Shown: positions 25,300 through 37,625, counted from the stretch's first letter. The stretch: DNA of 64,000 nt from Salminus brasiliensis (GCF_030463535.1 NC_132896.1:26818709-26882708), one strand, 5' to 3'. Program-made: numbers and translations. Notes: generated by a model not told the origin, from the letters alone.

Positions 25300-25620
25300 C
25301 CAGCTTCTTAGCTCCGAGATAGAGCCCTTGCAGCCCATCTGAATGGCTTATCTCCAGCAGCCAGTGCCGGTCCGGGACCTGTCTGCTAGCCCTCCGTGCC
25401 TGTCCCCAGCCCACCATTGACCAGCTCCCCTCTCCCCCAATAAACAAGCAATTACTGACCCAAACAACTGTCAGGGCCTATGATCAAATAATTTAGCCAG
25501 AGTGAGGGGGCCTTAATACAGGTCAATTTCACTCTGTTAGGCATGGTGGCTGACTCAAACTGAAGGACAGGGCTTCTTGTCTGACAGGGGATTGCTTTTG
25601 CCGCTGTCGAATTTAAAGGT
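25300..25620. promoter_or_regulatory. Candidate conserved non-coding element
   Basis: Contains CAATAAACAAGCAATTACTG at 25438, TATGATCAAATAATTTAGCC at 25479 and CCTTAATACAGGTCAATTTC at 25511, in complex GC-balanced DNA with no coding frame. Confidence 0.4.
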
Positions 25621-26344
25621 TATGGGCTGCGATCCTGAAATGCTGTGTTCTCTCCAAGCACTGGGATTCCCTAAGAACCAAAAGAACACTATAGGCCAAA
25701 CAGAATACTATGGTTTCTGCGGTGGGGTCTGTTTTTCTAGATTGAATACTTAAGACACAGAATCAATTATTCAGTTCTAATTTTTACACATTACATCTGT
25801 TAAAACACTTATCCACAGAATGAAGTAGTATCTTGTGTTCTCCATGATATTCAGTGGTGGATGAAATGCAAAAATGCTGTACTTGTAATTGAGTTATTCA
25901 GAATATTATCAGTGTTATCATTATTTGGATGTTTTGAATTTTGATTAAGTGTGTGACTGCATGCTTAAATTTACAAATTATGAAATACACTTTATATAAT
26001 AGTTTATATAGTTAATTGATAGTTTTTTTCCTGTTTAGTAAAAAATGAGATTAAGCAAGAAGAATTTACATTTTTAGTATTTCAGCATAACACAGAGTGC
26101 ATCAGTATAGCTTGTTTGCAGCTATGATTGGAAAACATGTGTGGGGTTGCGGTTTAGTGATAATATCAATGGTTTGCTTCAGTTTGAAAGTGTATTATAT
26201 GTTCCTTTGGACAGTGCAGTTTTCCCCCATTCAGCCCATTCAGTCACCCATTCAGTCTCCTGTAGTTATAACACGTGTTTCAGCATCTACAGCTTTTTGA
26301 ATGAGCACAATGCTGGACAACCAGTCAGAAAATAGGTAACTTCC

Positions 26345-26935
26345 ACCAGCCTGCACTGTTGCCACAAAGCAGCCCAAAGATGTAAGATGTTGGCAGCAAA
26401 TCCTGACCCTACCACCTCAACAGCTGTCAACATTCATGAGACCAGGCTACATTTGAACAGTCCAGTTTTGGTGAGCCTGTGTCCACTGCAGCCTCAGCTT
26501 TTTGTTCTTGGCTGATAGAAGTGAAACCCAATATGGTCTTCTGTTGTAGCCCTGTCTAAATCAAGGTTCGATGTGATGTGCATACTCAGATGCTCTTTTG
26601 CTCACCACAGTTCAAACCAGTCTGGCCATTCTCCATTGACGTCTGTCATCAACAAGACGTTTCCATCTACAAAACTGCTGCTCACAGGATCTTTTTTCTT
26701 GTTGTGCTGAAACTTCCATAAGATCAGTAGTTTTAGAAATACTCAGACCAGCTCTTCTGACACCAGCAATCTTGCCACACTCTAAATATTTTCTTGCGAT
26801 GGTTGATGTGAATATTGCCCGAAGATGCTGGCATGTATCTGCATGACTTAATGCATTGCACTACTGCCACATGATTTACTGATTGGATAATTGCATGAAT
26901 GAGTAGGTGTATAGGTGTGCTAAATTAAGTGTTGA
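26345..26935 (-). pseudogene. Tc1-like transposon relic (5' half)
   Basis: On the minus strand, 26627-26775 translates in one frame to a peptide containing GVRRAGLSISKTTDL and RMARLV. This is the N-terminal helix-turn-helix region of a teleost Tc1-like transposase. Continuing on the minus strand, 26345-26400 matches the 'GRVRIW' region but in shifted frames. The outer end (ATAGGTGTGCTAAATTAAGTG in inverse context near 26910-26930) resembles the degenerate family terminus. The catalytic core and 3' half are missing and frames are broken, so this is a dead copy. Confidence 0.8.
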
Positions 26936-27555
26936 ACCAAACGTTCATAAAGTAATCCTTTGTTACTGTCTGCCCATTATTAAATACCTTAATGTACGGT
27001 ATATATTTTGCATAAAGTGTACGACTTTCATCAGAATCACAGCAGCTTCTGTAAATGTTGGCAGTAGGGCAGGATGAACATTTGGTGGCCCCAAATTCAG
27101 GTAATTTGGTGCTCAGCATTCTCTGAAGTGCAATCTGTGCTACCATCTAACCTTGGTCAAGAGTATTATCAGATCTTGATCTAATTGAACTTCCATGGAA
27201 TAAACCTTGTCCAGTCATGGGGCACGGAAATCTTGATATACTCTTCAAGAGGCATCAATGACATGGGGTCCTGACCAACCGACTTGTGTTCACTCCCACA
27301 GTTTACCCCATTATTTGTAGTCTTTAGTGGCTTTCGTCCACAAGCATCTGCAATAGTGAAAACCTTCTAATTCACTGAAAGAATTATGCTAAATGTACAT
27401 CTAAATAAAATCCTAAAATCCTAAAATCCTAGCTTATTTACATTCTAAAGATTTTTAGTCTACCAGCAAAAAAAGGTTGAAACGGTTTGTCCAGGTCTAT
27501 TTTGATGGCTCTATCCTTCTCTTTTTTTGTAGTGGTTTGTCTTTAAATAGAAAGG
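26936..27555. other. Intergenic, no gene seen
   Basis: AT-rich. A short tandem tract of AATCCTAA units lies at 27410-27432. The flank may hold further decayed transposon sequence, but nothing could be identified. Confidence 0.45.
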
Positions 27556-27559
27556 ACAA

Positions 27560-27870
27560 GGCCTGCAGCCTTTCTCTAGCTTATTATGGTAATAATTAGG
27601 AGGTTGATTTTATCTTGGCCTGTACAATCACAGCAAGAGGCAATGGCTAAATAAACAGCCAAAGTCCTTGTGTCCCCAAGGGCTGTTCGGTGTAATTAAA
27701 ATCAATAGGTTCCTCCTCGCAGGGCCTCTTTAACCCACTGAGCTAAGCCAAGGCTCCTCTATTGTTAAGCAGCTCTTATCCTGCCCTTACTCCACGCCAC
27801 AGTGCCTTCTGATGGCTGCGCTCCCTTACAGGTAAAGAGGGTCATTTAGACTAATACGCTATTTAAAAAA
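27560..27870. promoter_or_regulatory. Candidate conserved non-coding element
   Basis: TAGCTTATTATGGTAATAAT then TAGGAGGTTGATTTTATC (27578-27615) and GGTGTAATTAAAATCAATAGG (27689) lie in GC-balanced sequence. No coding frame is seen. Confidence 0.4.
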
Positions 27871-28969
27871 AGAGTTGAGGTTCATTTATAGGTCTTGTGT
27901 TAGGAATCTCATTTAGCTAAGCGGAGGATAGTCCAGTTTATCCACTATCCAGTCCACAGTCATGGCTCAGGAATTGTGGAAGAACAACCTTGACCGGGAC
28001 ATGCCACCTTCATAGACTGTTGTTAAAAAAACAAATATTTTTAAAACTAGTGCTCCTGTTGTAGAGGCCACATCCAACATTTCTTACTCTATGTCAAAAA
28101 ATATTAATTCATGACCATTTTCCAACCACGTTTGTTGAACAAGATAGGATATTTATGTTATTCCATTTTCTTTTAATTTTCCAAGCTGTGGAAAAAACAG
28201 CTCATTAATTTTTGCGATGAATGATTACATGAAAACTATCACAATTACATATATCCCCCTTTTTAAAACAGCACATTTACAATAGTGGGTGCATGTTCAC
28301 AGTGTGTATGGTAAAACATCAGCAGTTTCTATGTTCTACCACATTTTTATTGCTGTGTAACTGATGTGAGGCTTTTGTTCTTGTTGGATGCGCTGTGTTT
28401 TTTCGAACTACAGTTTGAATTGGTAAGCACTTATTTAATTTCTGTTTGGTCTGAGAAACTAAACATTTGAGCAAACGTTAACTTCTTATTCCTATTTATT
28501 TATTTATTTCCTCATGTTATTATAATTAAAAAATCATAAATTGTCAGCGAGGATGGGGCACGTTCATTACATATCAGGTAAATGCAGTGGCATCAGTGAG
28601 GTGTCATGTTATTAGTAGAAAAAAAAGATCACACAGCAGAAATGGTGACCATTTGAGGCCCTGTGAAAAGGTAAAGAAAGATTAATTAAGATTGTTTGTA
28701 TGTTGATTTTCTAGATTTGTAGATTTTCTTTTTGGGATAAAGAAGCTATCTGGTGATGTAAATACATTAAAATGGAAAATTAAATGGTTTACAAAGAAGC
28801 ATTGTTGCCCTGTTTTAGCCCTGTATATCATAATAGCCTTTAACATATTGGCTGTATGAGATATTTGCATTGAATTGGTGTTGCTGACTCTGCTATATTA
28901 GCAGCATGTGTTTCAACTACTCATGTTTCCCATAACAGTGAGTTTAATTCTCAACTCCATTGGATGTCT
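27871..28969. other. Intergenic, no gene seen
   Basis: AT-rich with an (ATTT)n tract near 28493-28510. No gene or repeat family was recognised. Confidence 0.5.
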
Positions 28970-29600
28970 CCCGTGTTCCTTTCACCATTTCTCCTGCAAT
29001 CTTCTTTAGATAGAGGCGTTCAGTAGCCAATTTGACAGATGAGACAGCGGTGGCGGCTGATGATGGCACACAACTGTGCATCAGCGGTAGCCGCCCCGTC
29101 CTGGCCTGGTAGGCGCATCAGTTTGCCGATGCAGCCGCTGCACAGATGACAACACGGCAACCATGCAGCGCTGGCTCCTCTAATAGCCCTCTGCCTGACA
29201 GAGTCTGTCGTGATGAATCGCGCGGCTCTTCCCCGGGTTTTCAGACTTAATTTTCTGAAGATTGCTTGCCCATTCAAGAGGAGAGAGACCTGATTCGCAC
29301 TCCTCTCCAGGAGCTGCAGGGCCGTGATGAGATGTCAGTATTGTTCAGCCAAGCCCTTGGCATGGAGGCCTAACTACTAGTGGCTGCTTTTAAGACATTG
29401 GGCTGAATTACTTGACTGCCGAAACTAAGTAGCAATTAGACAGCTCACCCACCAAACGGAAATTAGAAATTTGCCAGTGTGGCTTAAGATGAGACCGAGG
29501 TTTCCTGGCTGTGCACAGACTTTCAGACCTCCTACAGGAGCTACAATCAAAGCCTGAGATGCCTTCACAGCTCACACTAACACAATCTCTCAATGTATTT
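28970..29600. promoter_or_regulatory. Candidate conserved non-coding cluster
   Basis: Long GC-balanced block. It includes a dense stretch at 29040-29230, AGACTTAATTTTCTGAAG at 29242 and GCAATTAGACAGCTCACC then GGAAATTAGAAATTTGCC (29432-29476). Two open frames on the minus strand reach 61 and 85 codons but have no domain or splice context. Confidence 0.4.
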
Positions 29601-30549
29601 TCCTCATTGTGAGGCCTGCATTGGGTTTGCTAGATTTTCTCTCTTGGGGTACTGGAATGTCCTGTCTCTCTTTGCATGTGTTTAACTAGTGCTGAGACTC
29701 CTCTATTAGCTCAGTGGGGGAAGAACAAATAATAATATATTTATATATAAAAAATAAAAGAATCAACACAGAGAATAAAAATGAAGAAAATGAACTTTTG
29801 TCAGAATGCATATCTTTCTTTGTCACTCATATATTTAGACTGATAGACTCCTGGGATTTGTCCTCGAACTGCCTATTATATTAATCATGGCTTTCTGACC
29901 GTCTGGAAATTCCCATCTGAGACAGAGGCAATGTTTGATAAACAGCTTCTCCACTGCAAAGGCAGTTTAGTCAGACTGATTGACTGAGACACGGTATCAT
30001 CCTGTCACCTGCAATGAACTCTTTCAGTGTCATCCAGCCAGCACTTCTGCATATCTGATTGCTTGAGTTAGGCTCTCAACTGCATGACCATTTTCACTAT
30101 AATGGTTTTATTTAAAGAGATTTTCACATTTTATGCCTTATATGAAGCCACTTTTCTCTGTAGTATGTTGATAGAATTTAGATTTTGTATTTACATTAAC
30201 ATTAACTTAAAACTTTAACCTCTTAGACTTTTAATAAAAACATCATATTAATTAATAACAGTACATTAATGGAAAACAGAACAAACTATCTGACTTTATA
30301 AGTTATAGAAGTGAGGAATGCAAGTCTGGAACTGTCTGTGGTTCCAGTGAGTAAAATAAGGTTCTTTAAATTTACTTCACATCTCTTTCTCAAACCTCTT
30401 TCTATATGGGAAGAAATGTGTTTTTGTAAGGAAGCTATATTTTTAAAGAGTATATATTTAAATTAAGTATCACAATAGGTACTTTATTTAAATAAAGTTT
30501 TGTTACCCAGACTAGAATAATTATTTTTATAAAGCTTTCTTTAAATTTG
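29601..30549. other. Intergenic, no gene seen
   Basis: AT-rich DNA. No gene, RNA or repeat was recognised. Confidence 0.5.
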
Positions 30550-30977
30550 CCCTGCTGAAAAATTCATCTTAAGACCAGTTCTTTCTGGCTACTGGTTTTG
30601 AATGGTCTAAGCTGGTCTTTGATGGTCAAGGTGGTTGAAAATCTGGTCATCCTGCTTCACAACATACCCTATTCTGGTAAGCCAGCTGGTTAACCAGCTC
30701 ATGACCAACAGAGTGTATATTGCCTTTGATTTTGGTCATGCTGGTCATCCAGCTTGGTCATGCTGGTCGACCGGCTTGGTTATAGTGATCATGCTGGTCG
30801 GCCAGCTTAGTCAATCTGGTTTGGTCATACTGGTGGTCAAGCTTGGTGAAATTCAAATTCTGGTAGACCAGCTAAACAAACCCAAATCAAACCCAAATGA
30901 AAGCATACCCTATGCTGGTCAAAAGCTAAGCAGCAACTAGCTTGGCCAGCTTGGCAAGGCTGCTTTTTCAAGCAGGG
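30550..30977. mobile_element. MITE with CCCTGCTTGAAAAA-type inverted ends
   Basis: Left end CCCTGCTGAAAAATTCATC (30550) is matched in inverse by CTGCTTTTTCAAGCAGGG (30960-30977). The interior is built of imperfect units of the type 'GGTCATGCTGGTCATCCAGC', some inverted (CTGGTAGACCAGC), giving a strongly fold-back structure. This composition is typical of a teleost MITE family. The 101-codon open frame inside it is not a gene. Confidence 0.8.
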
Positions 30978-31084
30978 AATGCAGTCTTTTTTCAAATTGC
31001 ATTCAAATTGTTCTTTGAGTTGTCCTGGTTTTATTTAGACAAATTACATTTACAGAGGAACCATTGAAGAACCATTTTTAAGGG

Positions 31085-31290
31085 TGTACACTCTTAGCAG
31101 AAAATGTTCTATGTAGTACTGAAAAGGTGTTTTTCTAAGCCATTTTTGCCCTCATTTTGATAACTTTTGACCCCATTCATTGGGGTATCAAGCTTACACT
31201 TAAGCAAAAAAGTTATTATTAAGTTTTATATCACCTTTTTATGGTGTTATATAGAACCATTACCTGTATTAAGAATCCCTGAATGGACCT
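31085..31290. repeat. Possible decayed fold-back element
   Basis: AAAATGTTCTATGTAGTACT (31100) is partly matched in inverse by GTTATATAGAACCATT (31246). The arrangement resembles the 'GGTTCT/AGAACC' fold-back element at 47945-48155 but is more degraded. Confidence 0.35.
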
Positions 31291-32260
31291 TTTTGAATGC
31301 ATACTATGGTAAATCTGGAAATAATGCAGATTGTTGATTGGCTAAACACAGTCAATAAACTGGAGGAGAATAATGAAAGATGGAATTACTTAAATTGAGG
31401 CACACAAAGAAATGCACTACTTAACATTACAGGTACAGTGCCTTAAACAGAGCCATCCATCACACCCTTGTCTCCTGCTCTGTAGAATAAGAGGACCGTC
31501 CTGTAGGCTGAGGATGGATCAGATGGACAGAATGAAGTCCCACTCAGAGGAAGGAAAAGATCTGTACCTTGCGAACTTTAATCCACATACGCTCACTTAT
31601 CTTGTGTGACAGTGAAGCTTCCTCTTAGACTACAGAACTTTCCCATTGTTGCCTGTCTTCTCCAGGCAGATTTGTCTTGTCTGCACATCTTACACCTCCA
31701 AGACAAACAGTTTACCATTGGCAGATACAGATTTTGTCAGGGTAGGAATGCTGGCTGTCAGGCACTCTTCACTTGTTTGGAAGAACCAAGACTTCCTGTG
31801 TGTTCAGAGATCTTCACAAGCTGATTACCACCATTGTTGGTCTAAAGATATACTGAGTCTTTAGAACAACAAAGAGGCAATCATGATTTGAACAGATCCA
31901 TTGGAAGTGTGTAATCTTACATAGACACCCATGTTCAGTGAAGACATAGATGCAAGTTCCAGTTTCCAAAACGTTTTTCAGGCACCTTCTGCATCTGTGT
32001 ATTCAGTCACTTTATTTTTTCCCAGAGGTCTACTTATGACATATGGGACATTTCCTTGGGATTTCCCCCCAGTTTAGTCATTTTTTTTAGTAATGTGACA
32101 CATGATGGCTAGCAGGCCAATTATGCTCTCTGAAACTCTCAGCCATGGATGGCTGTAGCATCACTGGGATTCATACCTGTGATTTTAATACATGTACTGT
32201 ATTTGCAAATAATGGCTGAGTGATTTAGATTGGCTGCTCTATACTGTGCCTTATACACTG
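31291..32260. other. Intergenic, no gene seen
   Basis: Several overlapping frames of 65-72 codons (31412-31864) occur, without a domain or plausible splice arrangement. No repeat family was recognised. Confidence 0.4.
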
Positions 32261-32464
32261 TTAAAAGTATAAGATCCGTAGAGACTTTTTGAAGGTTTTT
32301 CAATTTTAAACTGTAGAGGAACCTCTTGAGGTGCTTTGAGGAACCTTTTAAAAAAGGTTTTTAAAAAGAGGTTCCTTGAAGGTTCCTTAAACCACCTTAA
32401 GAGGTTCCTCCACAGTTTCAAACTGAAGAACCTCCAAATGTTCCTTAAGGATCTTATACTTTAA
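32261..32464. mobile_element. Near-perfect fold-back (palindromic) MITE
   Basis: The left arm, starting TTAAAAGTATAAGATCC, is inverted in the right arm, ending GGATCTTATACTTTAA. Matching continues inward through AAACTGTAGAGGAACCTCTT (left) and AAGAGGTTCCTCCACAGTTT (right) to a small centre near 32350. Nearly the whole 200 bp can form one hairpin. It has no coding capacity. Confidence 0.85.
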
Positions 32465-32635
32465 TCAGTGTAATCAGTGTAAAGGGCCGCAACACTTCTG
32501 ATATCATAAAAGTGAATGGGCAGAAAAACGTAAATCCTTTGATTTTGTGATATCAAAACACAGTTAACTCAAAACAGGCAGGTATGTTTAGTATGTAAAC
32601 AAGGTATACATATTTCGTCAAACTGTTTCATTTGG

Positions 32636-32700
<65 letters not shown>
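32636..32700. repeat. Poly(A)-(TA)n tract
   Basis: About 17 A residues run directly into more than 20 AT units. Confidence 0.97.
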
Positions 32701-32703
<3 letters not shown>

Positions 32704-33589
32704 ATATAAAAATACTGAATAGGTGACTTAAAGCATTACCATAAAAAAAAACGAATATTTAGAAACAATCTGGATTGTCAGTCATTTGAATATAAAATAA
32801 ATACAACTATACTACTTGAAGATTGCTTGAAGTCCAGTGTTGCTTTTCTTTTTTACATACTGCTTCAGAGTGTAGCTTGTAGTCAGTATTATATACAGCA
32901 GACCATTGTATGTGCTGGAGAACATTGTTCTGTCGGTGTAAGTAACAGTAGTGGCTCTGTGGCAGTTCAGAGTGTTACAGAGAACACTGCAGACTGTCAC
33001 TGTCTCGCTGTGACAAAGTGCTGCCATTATGTGAGTGTGACAGAATTTCTCCAAGGGCAATTTCTAGAAATTATTTTAACAATGTAACAAGTGAAATGTC
33101 ACTACTTGCTAATTATGTTTATGCTAATTGTTAATTAGGCTCTTAATGGGGATGGTTTTAATTAACAATAGCCATGAAAACGTGTGCAGGGCAGCAGAAC
33201 CATAAATGAGGCCAGTAATTGCCAACCTCCAGTGATTAACATGGATTTATTGTTTTTTCTGTTTCTTAATTCTATGACAGATCTAATGAATTCTTTCTAC
33301 AGATGTATTAAAAATGTAGTGGAGAGGCACAAGAACATTTATTGTACAATAAAATGGATTTGAGGATGATGTTCAAAATTAAGCATTTGAATATATCGAC
33401 ATATACATGTACATATATATATGCACACACACACACTGTAGATATATGGTGTACAAACTTTTGCTTTTTTTATGTCTTTTACAGTTTCTAAATAAAATAA
33501 AAAGGAAAAGCAAAAGTTTAGGTGGTAAGTAAATAGTAACACCCCCTGTGGTAAAAAAAATACCCAGCTTGTACATGCTTTTTATTGCC
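32701..33589. other. Intergenic, no gene seen
   Basis: AT-rich with a possible small regulatory patch at 33110-33260 (GCTAATTGTTAATTAGGCTC and TTTAATTAACAATAGCC). Short ATAC/AC tracts occur near 33400-33436. The Tc1 relic begins next to it and may extend a little into its right end. Confidence 0.45.
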
Positions 33590-34280
33590 AGCTAAGAGTC
33601 TTATAATTCTTGTTTGGGGAATTTTATTGTTCATTAATATTGGGATTTTATGACCCACTCTTCCTTGAAAAAGGCTTCTAGTTCTGTGAGATTTCTAGTT
33701 CTTGGGTCCTGCATGTACTGCTTGTTTAGGTCTGTCCACAGATTTTTGATCATGTTTACGTTGATGGACTGTGAGAGCCAAAACCCTTAGTTTGTGCCTC
33801 TTTATGTAGTACATTGTGCATTTTGAGATGTGTTTATGGTCATCATCCTGCTGTAGATTCCATCCTCGTTTCATCTTCAGCATTTTTACAGACTGTGTGT
33901 GATGGTATTTAATGAAATCCATTCTTCCCACAACCAGTAAAATGCCTCCCATCCTGGCTGCAATACAATACCAAAGCATGATTAATCCACCCTCTTGCAC
34001 AGCAGTTGGAGAACTGTCCCATCAATGACATTCTGCTTCATTTTTTTGCTTAAACATATTGCTCATTGCGACCACAAAGTTTTACCTTCATCAGATCACA
34101 GGCTTTGTTTCACAGGCTTTGTTGCACCCAACTTATTTGGATGTTCCTTTGAAAATGTCTGACACTGAATTGTGTGGCAAGAATGGCAAGGTTTATTCTG
34201 CTTCTGTTGTGTCGCTGCACAGTTGGACAGTCTTGCAGTCTTGTAGACCCCATCTTGACCTGCACCATTCTTGAAAATGT
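33590..34280 (-). pseudogene. Tc1/mariner-like transposase relic
   Basis: Minus-strand translation of 33695-34000 contains RMGGILLVVGRMD, RGWNLQQDDDHKH and ISKCTMYYIKRHKLRVL. This is the catalytic core of a Tc1-like DDE transposase, including the second acidic residue. The matching 'LSQS…NLWTDL' block continues in another frame at about 33725-33790, so a frameshift separates them. The residue expected to be the third catalytic acid (I-E-N-L-W) reads as lysine. Upstream (higher coordinates), a 'SDE'-like segment sits near 34085-34095, again out of frame. It is a dead element and no intact terminal repeat was seen. Confidence 0.85.
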
Positions 34281-34480
34281 TTATTTCTTTATTACATTAC
34301 GAACAATGAAACAGGTAAGGTGAAGGTCTTTGTTAGAGTGTAAGGCAGCTGCTTAGATGAGCTCAGCTTTGGCATGGTGCTCCTTTAGTCCCCTTTCACT
34401 CTATGTTGTACACATATACATTAATCATGCTTAAAATGCTAAAAGAATATTTCATCAATAACTTAAAGCCTTTTGCAGAT
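34281..34480. other. Intergenic, nothing recognised
   Basis: Unique AT-rich sequence between the Tc1 relic and a short repeat. Confidence 0.5.
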
Positions 34481-34566
34481 CTTCAAGATTGAAGAGTTTA
34501 TTGTCATCTGCACAGCAGAAACAAGTACTTACACTGTCCAATGAAATTCTTACCTCGCAGTTCTTC
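34481..34566. repeat. Short teleost interspersed repeat fragment
   Basis: The segment with AAGAGTTTATTGTCATCTGC then ACACTGTCCAATGAAATTCT then TACCTCGCAG resembles the widespread 'AAGAGCTTTATTGTCAT… CAATGAAATTCTTAC' module that I know from many fish genomes. Its element class is uncertain. Confidence 0.55.
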
Positions 34567-35699
34567 CATTTACAATCTTATAAATATCTTACAAAGATCA
34601 ATATCAGTGCATTCTTGTCATCTTTAACTCCTTGCCAATGTTGCATGTATTAAGAGCTATTAACTTGTGAGATTCATAATAATTAAAAGTACTGTATTAA
34701 GTACTGTATTAAACATACCTGTTAAAGGGCATAGGTATAACACACCAGCAGACAGAGCAGGTAGTTGTGATTTGGTACTCTCTTTTAAACATTTCTATAC
34801 TTTAAATAAAGTAAATTAGCACCATCTTCATCCTATCATCTGACAAAGGCATCAGTTATTAGGTCAGAATATAATTGCTCTAGAGAAGAACATCTTGTCT
34901 TAATTATCTATGCTAAAGCTCACAGTAAGGACATTCCAGTGGCTTGATTGAATTTGACATGGACATGAGAACCGCCTGTGAAAGGAGATGACTACTGTGC
35001 CATAGCAGTACCACACATTTCTGATATATGAGGAGGGTGCAGTGCACAGCCTAACACTTTTTGTTTTTTCCTAGATTACATATCTCTCCAACAAATGAAA
35101 GCATACATGTGGTTTCCAGCACCTGTCACTAACAGTTCAGTAGTAGTTTGTGTGAACCTTGTTTACACATTTGTGCTTTTTTCCGAACCTTAGAGCGCTT
35201 GTTCTGGGGGTTCGGTATGTTTGGTCAAGTGTGAAAGCTGTTTTTTGAGTCACTGGTCTGGAGGTTATTTCAGGCAGACTATGGTGTTGTATGCTTCCAG
35301 TGTTGAACCTATCAGCTCCCATCGCCGCATGTAAGGTTTTGTAATTGATTAATTTTGTCACATGACTGCTTCTACCTTTGATAACCTATATGGCTAAAAA
35401 AAACTTCTTGTATGAGAACAGCTCCATGTTTGTGGGTGTTCCTCCATTGCAAATAAGTAACATGTCATGACTCCAGAAAGTACTGTTCTTTACCACTTGA
35501 GTGTTTGTGTTCAAGGAAAATAATGAAATGCTACCATTTTGCAAAAATGTGTGCAGTCGATCCATTGTGCTATTGATCCACAGTTAGAAAGTGTGAAAGC
35601 AAACCACCAGTCACGAGCCCCTCTCCTAAACAAGCTCAGAATTGGCCCTGTATACAAATTTATGTATTCAGGACAAGTGTGAAAATGCCCTTAGACCAT

Positions 35700-35825
35700 A
35701 GGTGTAGCCTACATCTCAATCTACACCTACAGCTAATCTGAACCTAACTTTAACCTTCACCTTAATCTAGACCTAAATCTAATCTTAACCCTTATTCTAG
35801 ACTCTTATTCTAACCTTAACTACTC
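35700..35825. repeat. Degenerate CTAACC-type (telomere-like) tract
   Basis: Repeated variants of 5-12 bp units: CTAATCTGAACCTAACTTTAACC, CCTTAATCTAGACCTAAATC, TCTTAACCCTTATTC, TTCTAACCTTAACTACTC. They look like decayed (CTAACC)n. Such interstitial tracts are common in fish genomes. It may also be ordinary satellite drift. Confidence 0.5.
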
Positions 35826-35940
35826 TTAAATGATGTATCCTTACCATTTCTCCAGTAATAATGGCCCAGTAATTTTTGCATCTTTAAAAAGTTTAATACG
35901 TTTAATCTCCCAGGACTGTTTCATTAATTCTTCTTTGTGA

Positions 35941-35974
<34 letters not shown>
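35941..35974. repeat. (TG)n microsatellite
   Basis: About 16 TG units, followed by CTTTGTATGTATG. Confidence 0.97.
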
Positions 35975-35975
<1 letters not shown>

Positions 35976-37019
35976 TTTGTATGTATGTAACAGCGATACT
36001 AGTGGATAAGCACTAAAAATACAACCACTGAAACAATTGGACTCAACCTGTATGGTCGTTTCTGTGTGAGATCATGAACTATGTCTCTAACATTTTACCC
36101 CCTCTAGTCTGTGGCCTGCTGTCTCATATATGAAATTCCTTGATTTCCACAATTATATCTTTGTCAAAGGTCTATCAGACGACTTTGCAGGCCGTGAGGT
36201 ATTTTATATACTCAATCTTGTGATTTCTGTAATATCATTCTCAGCCACTGACTGCATGTAGTCATTTTAAACTGTAGTAGGTTGCCAGTTCCATACTAGC
36301 AGGAGAGTCAGTGTAAACTTACCCGTTAACTGCATGAAGTGAGCCCATGGTGTTTTGTTATACTCATGAGTGCACTTCATTCCCTGTTTTCAGTAGACCT
36401 TAAGGCTAACTCACTGCAGCACTTGTTCCATAAGTACCATTTGTCTACAGTCGTAAAGGTACTGTATTGCTGGTAACACTCTAGGTAAATAAAAAAAAGG
36501 ATTTCATTAGAGGAATCCAATCACTGGGGTCGCCAGCAACAAGGACGTGATGACAGAATATTTTCTTTTTATCATATAGTTTTATTATCTATCTTTCGCT
36601 GTGTTGGCTATGGCATTAAATTCATTATTGCAACATATTAAATCAGGATGTTCTAAATGTAGATCTCTAGTCCTTACGTTTGAAAACAACCTCACTCAAC
36701 ATCACTGAACTCCATTCATGGTAGTCAATTAATTTCTTTCTAGCCTCAAAATAACTGTGCCTTTGGATATGAGAATTTGGAAGAGGGGGGCAACAGTTTT
36801 AAAAGGCGTGTTAATAAAAAGCTAATTTTGTATTATTTAGAGGTTCTCATACTCCTAGCTCTGTAATAATATGCAGTTATAGTGTGACACGTTGTGTAAA
36901 CTCTGCACTGCACAAATGTAACATATGAACCTCAAAGAAAAGACTATTGATCTTCAGTCCATACAATGTGGGCGCCTAAGGCATTAGCCAATACATTTTA
37001 TGATGTTAGACATAACGTT

Positions 37020-37625
37020 GTCTCGGTTAATTACTTTATATGTTAATTGCACAAGCAGTTTTTATCTTTGCAGATGCTTTGAATTTTGTGTTGCATGAAG
37101 GCATTGTTCTCTCTGAATGGTGCTACACCAATGAATATTGACCGATTGATCAGATGATCACTCTCTTAGGTGAACTTCCAGTCGCCCCGGAGCACTGTCC
37201 CTCTCACCCCTCTACCATAAAAGCGCGATTCGTCAGCGGATTTACAGCAGGCGTCGCATCTGATAATTAAGCTTATAGGGCTCCAGGTTCCAATGCATTT
37301 AAACTACTCCTGCCCAGCGCAGTGCACAATTTAAAGCTTGAGCCACAAGTGCAGCAGTAGATACCACGTTCACCGTGCATAAATCCCCCCAATCGGTGGA
37401 GGGAAGGTGGAGAAATGGGCCACCAGCACAGGCGAGAAAAATCCTGCTTGTCATCAATATGTCCGCCTGCCTCACTTGCCTGGGAATGTTTATCAGTGAG
37501 GCAAACGACCGTATTGCATATTGACTGAGGCGCCGTAACCACAAGCTGACACAATAACTGAGGCCCCCCTGACCAGAAATCAGAACGATTGCCCCCAGGG
37601 CAGACGTTTTTCTCATCACTATAAA
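37020..37625. promoter_or_regulatory. Candidate conserved non-coding cluster, strong example
   Basis: CGGTTAATTACTTTATATG then TTAATTGCACAAGCAG (37025-37058), TCTGATAATTAAGCTTATAGG (37259) and ATAAAAGCGCGATTCGTCAG (37216) lie in complex GC-balanced sequence. Two minus-strand frames of 93 and 106 codons overlap here in different registers. Neither has a domain, so I read them as composition artefacts. Confidence 0.45.

Larger units (their letters stand above)
34567..37019. other. Intergenic, no gene seen (repeats listed separately)
   Basis: AT-rich DNA with no supported gene. It contains a CTAACC-like degenerate tract (35700-35825) and a TG microsatellite (35941-35974). Confidence 0.5.

Noticed and set aside
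30635..30940. 101-codon open frame
   Set aside because: Lies inside a fold-back MITE and is built of repeating GGTCATGCTGGTC-type units.
37273..37619. Overlapping 93- and 106-codon minus-strand frames
   Set aside because: Two different registers are open over the same CNE-like block. There is no domain or splice signal that would favour either.
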